DNA of 64,000 bases from Neobacillus notoginsengisoli (lineage in GTDB: Bacteria; Bacillota; Bacilli; Bacillales; Cytobacillaceae): NCBI RefSeq assembly GCF_003515685.1, contig NZ_QWEG01000001.1, forward strand, positions 434,001 through 498,000. The letters are read 5' to 3'. The notes under the pieces are model-generated. The model saw only the letters and a program-made list of their open reading frames with translations. It was not told the DNA's origin and did not search any database. How positions within the stretch are numbered: the stretch's first letter is position 1; each line of letters starts with the position of its first letter. The translations under genes and the position numbers were made by a program. Shown piece by piece: positions 62,773 through 64,000 of the stretch.

Positions 62773-63852
62773 ATGAAGAAAAAGGTATTCGCATTCAGTA
62801 TGGTTTTTTTGCTTGTTTTCGGTGCATTGGCGGGTTGTACAAGTTCGAACACTACTTCAGAAAAACAGCCTGCAGATGAATCCAAAGAAAAGAAAGAGCC
62901 TGGAGTAGTCAATCTTTATACAAGCAGGCACTATGAGTCTGATAACGATCTGTACAAAATCTTTGAAGAAAAAACAGGCATTAAAGTAAATGTTGTTGAA
63001 GGAAAAGGCGATGAATTGATGGAACGCCTGAATGTTGAAGGGGATGCAACGGAAGCTGACCTTTATTTCACTGCAGATGCAGGTAACCTTCACATAGCGA
63101 AAGAATCTGATTTGCTTCAGCCTGTAGAAAGTGAAGTTCTAAGCAAAAACATTCCGGAAAATCTTCGTGACGAAGATAACTATTGGTTTGGAATGGCAAA
63201 AAGGGCGCGTGTCCTTGTTTATGCGAAAGACCGTGTAAAGCCTGAAGAGCTATCTACTTATGAAGCAATGGCAACACCGGAATGGAAAGGAAGAGTTGTT
63301 GCCCGCCCAGCAGACAATATGTACAACATTTCACTTCTATCATCTTTCATCGAGGTTATGGGTAAAGAGAATGCAAAGGAATGGGCGAAAGGATTTGCAG
63401 AGAATATGGCTAGGGAACCCCAAGGAAATGACAGAGACCAGGCGAAAGCTGTTGTAGCAGGCGAAGCGGATGTAGCGCTTATGAATACGTACTACGTTGG
63501 ACTAATGTCAGTTTCTGAAGATCCCGAAGAAAAAAAGGTAGCTGAAAAAGTAGGTGTGTTCTTCCCGAACCAGGAAACAACAGGAACCCACATTAACGTC
63601 AGCGCGATTGCTGTAACAAAGCATGCAAAGAATAAGGAAAACGCAATTAAGTTCATGGAGTTCCTATCTAGTGAAGAAGCACAGGGCAAATTTGCTGAAG
63701 TGAACTTCGAATATCCTGCAAACCCTAATGTTCAGCCTTCCGAATTCCTAAAATCATGGGGCGAGTTTAAAGAGCAGGATATTAAACTATCCGTTCTCGG
63801 TAAAAATCAGCAGAAGGCAATTAAAATCTTCAACGAAGTCGGCTGGAAATAA
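62773..63852 (+). CDS. iron(III) ABC transporter substrate-binding lipoprotein
   Basis: A 359-residue lipoprotein (signal peptide with lipobox LAGC, C22; charged linker to about residue 45). The mature domain matches the FutA/FbpA-like ferric-binding proteins: VNLYTSRHYESDNDLYKIFEEKTGIKV with the family N-terminal YTSRHY, ADLYFTADAGNLHIAKE, WFGMAKRARVLVYAKDRV and NTYYVGLMS with the double tyrosine that binds iron. Two Fur boxes precede it, and a third Fur-like site at 63923 precedes the next gene, which should encode the permease. Imports ferric iron under iron limitation. Confidence 0.93.
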   Translation: MKKKVFAFSMVFLLVFGALAGCTSSNTTSEKQPADESKEKKEPGVVNLYTSRHYESDNDLYKIFEEKTGIKVNVVEGKGDELMERLNVEGDATEADLYFTADAGNLHIAKESDLLQPVESEVLSKNIPENLRDEDNYWFGMAKRARVLVYAKDRVKPEELSTYEAMATPEWKGRVVARPADNMYNISLLSSFIEVMGKENAKEWAKGFAENMAREPQGNDRDQAKAVVAGEADVALMNTYYVGLMSVSEDPEEKKVAEKVGVFFPNQETTGTHINVSAIAVTKHAKNKENAIKFMEFLSSEEAQGKFAEVNFEYPANPNVQPSEFLKSWGEFKEQDIKLSVLGKNQQKAIKIFNEVGWK

Positions 63853-63860
63853 CAAGACTG

Positions 63861-63898
63861 AACAACCGAAGCGCCGCATATGGTGTTTCGGTCGTTTT
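63861..63898 (+). terminator. terminator or attenuator after the iron-binding gene
   Basis: ACCGAAGCGCC (63865-63875) pairs with GGTGTTTCGGT (63882-63892), followed by CGTTTTGTT. It may let the binding protein be made in excess over the transporter genes to the right. Confidence 0.75.
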
Positions 63899-63922
63899 GT
63901 TCACATAACTTTCGGTTTCAAT

Positions 63923-63944
63923 TGAGAATGATTTTCGTTATAAT
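63923..63944 (+). promoter_or_regulatory. Fur-like box and -10 of the next gene
   Basis: TGAGAATGATTTTCG (63923-63937) matches the 7-1-7 Fur consensus at 12 of 15 positions and is followed by TATAAT (63939-63944). The gene it serves lies beyond the right edge. Confidence 0.65.
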
Positions 63945-64000
63945 TTAGAAGAAGGTAAGTTATATAGACATCATCGGAATAGCTTAAAGGAAGTGTCAGT

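Overview
The window is chromosomal DNA of a spore-forming, aerobic to facultatively anaerobic member of the Bacillaceae (close to Bacillus, Mesobacillus or Neobacillus). The evidence is a spore-coat transglutaminase (tgl), a YjcZ-like spore protein, a bacillopeptidase F homologue, an S-box (SAM) riboswitch, a WalR box in front of a yocH-like gene, 7-1-7 Fur boxes, strong AGGAGG-type ribosome binding sites, many TTG/GTG starts and Bacillus-type terminators. I saw no tRNA or rRNA gene, prophage, intact insertion sequence or CRISPR array.

Layout. 1-5.5 kb is accessory and partly decaying: the C-terminal part of an nSTAND3 NTPase that runs off the left edge, a DUF6155-like gene, a type II toxin-antitoxin pair whose toxin is broken by one in-frame TAA, and a small membrane gene broken the same way. 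5.5-22 kb holds a YcxB-like/BNR-repeat gene pair, a 52-bp repeat array, a PaaI thioesterase, a sigma factor fused to its own zinc anti-sigma and membrane domain, a divergent MerR/CPBP-protease pair, the yocH-like gene, tgl and yjcZ-like spore genes, and a coupled pair of a long coiled-coil SF1 helicase and a winged-helix protein. 22-35.5 kb has small membrane proteins, the 1773-residue S8 protease, a stand-alone trpB, a NERD-domain gene, a second 52-bp array, a secreted M28 aminopeptidase and an SGNH hydrolase. 35.5-42.6 kb has a PadR/pentapeptide-repeat cassette, a MATE exporter, an arylamine N-acetyltransferase, the kynU-kynB-kynA tryptophan degradation operon and a flavodoxin-fold reductase. 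42.6-54 kb has a dispersed palindromic repeat, a class C beta-lactamase-like protein, a frameshifted membrane protein, the S-box-controlled metY-metX-hom operon, padR-chrA, an M14 carboxypeptidase and a D,D-carboxypeptidase. 54-64 kb has a DMSO-reductase-like molybdoenzyme operon, a third 52-bp array, a SEC-C protein, a signal-anchored protein and a Fur-controlled iron-binding lipoprotein.

How genes work together. The met operon makes homocysteine from aspartate semialdehyde through O-acetylhomoserine and is shut off by SAM. The kyn operon converts tryptophan to anthranilate, and the neighbouring NAT might acetylate that product (inference). The molybdoenzyme operon encodes lipoprotein, TorD chaperone, Tat-exported catalytic subunit, four-cluster Fe-S subunit, membrane anchor and an extra polyferredoxin, which together suggest an anaerobic terminal reductase.

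The most unusual signal is non-coding: three tandem arrays of two different sequence families, spread over 52 kb, all with a repeat period of exactly 52 bp and all lying at gene 3' ends. The arrays at 8.1 kb and 59.8 kb share a 29-bp imperfect palindrome (TTGTCAC...GTGACAA) but differ in the linker. The array at 31.5 kb has an unrelated sequence but the same period. I do not know of a described element that matches this.
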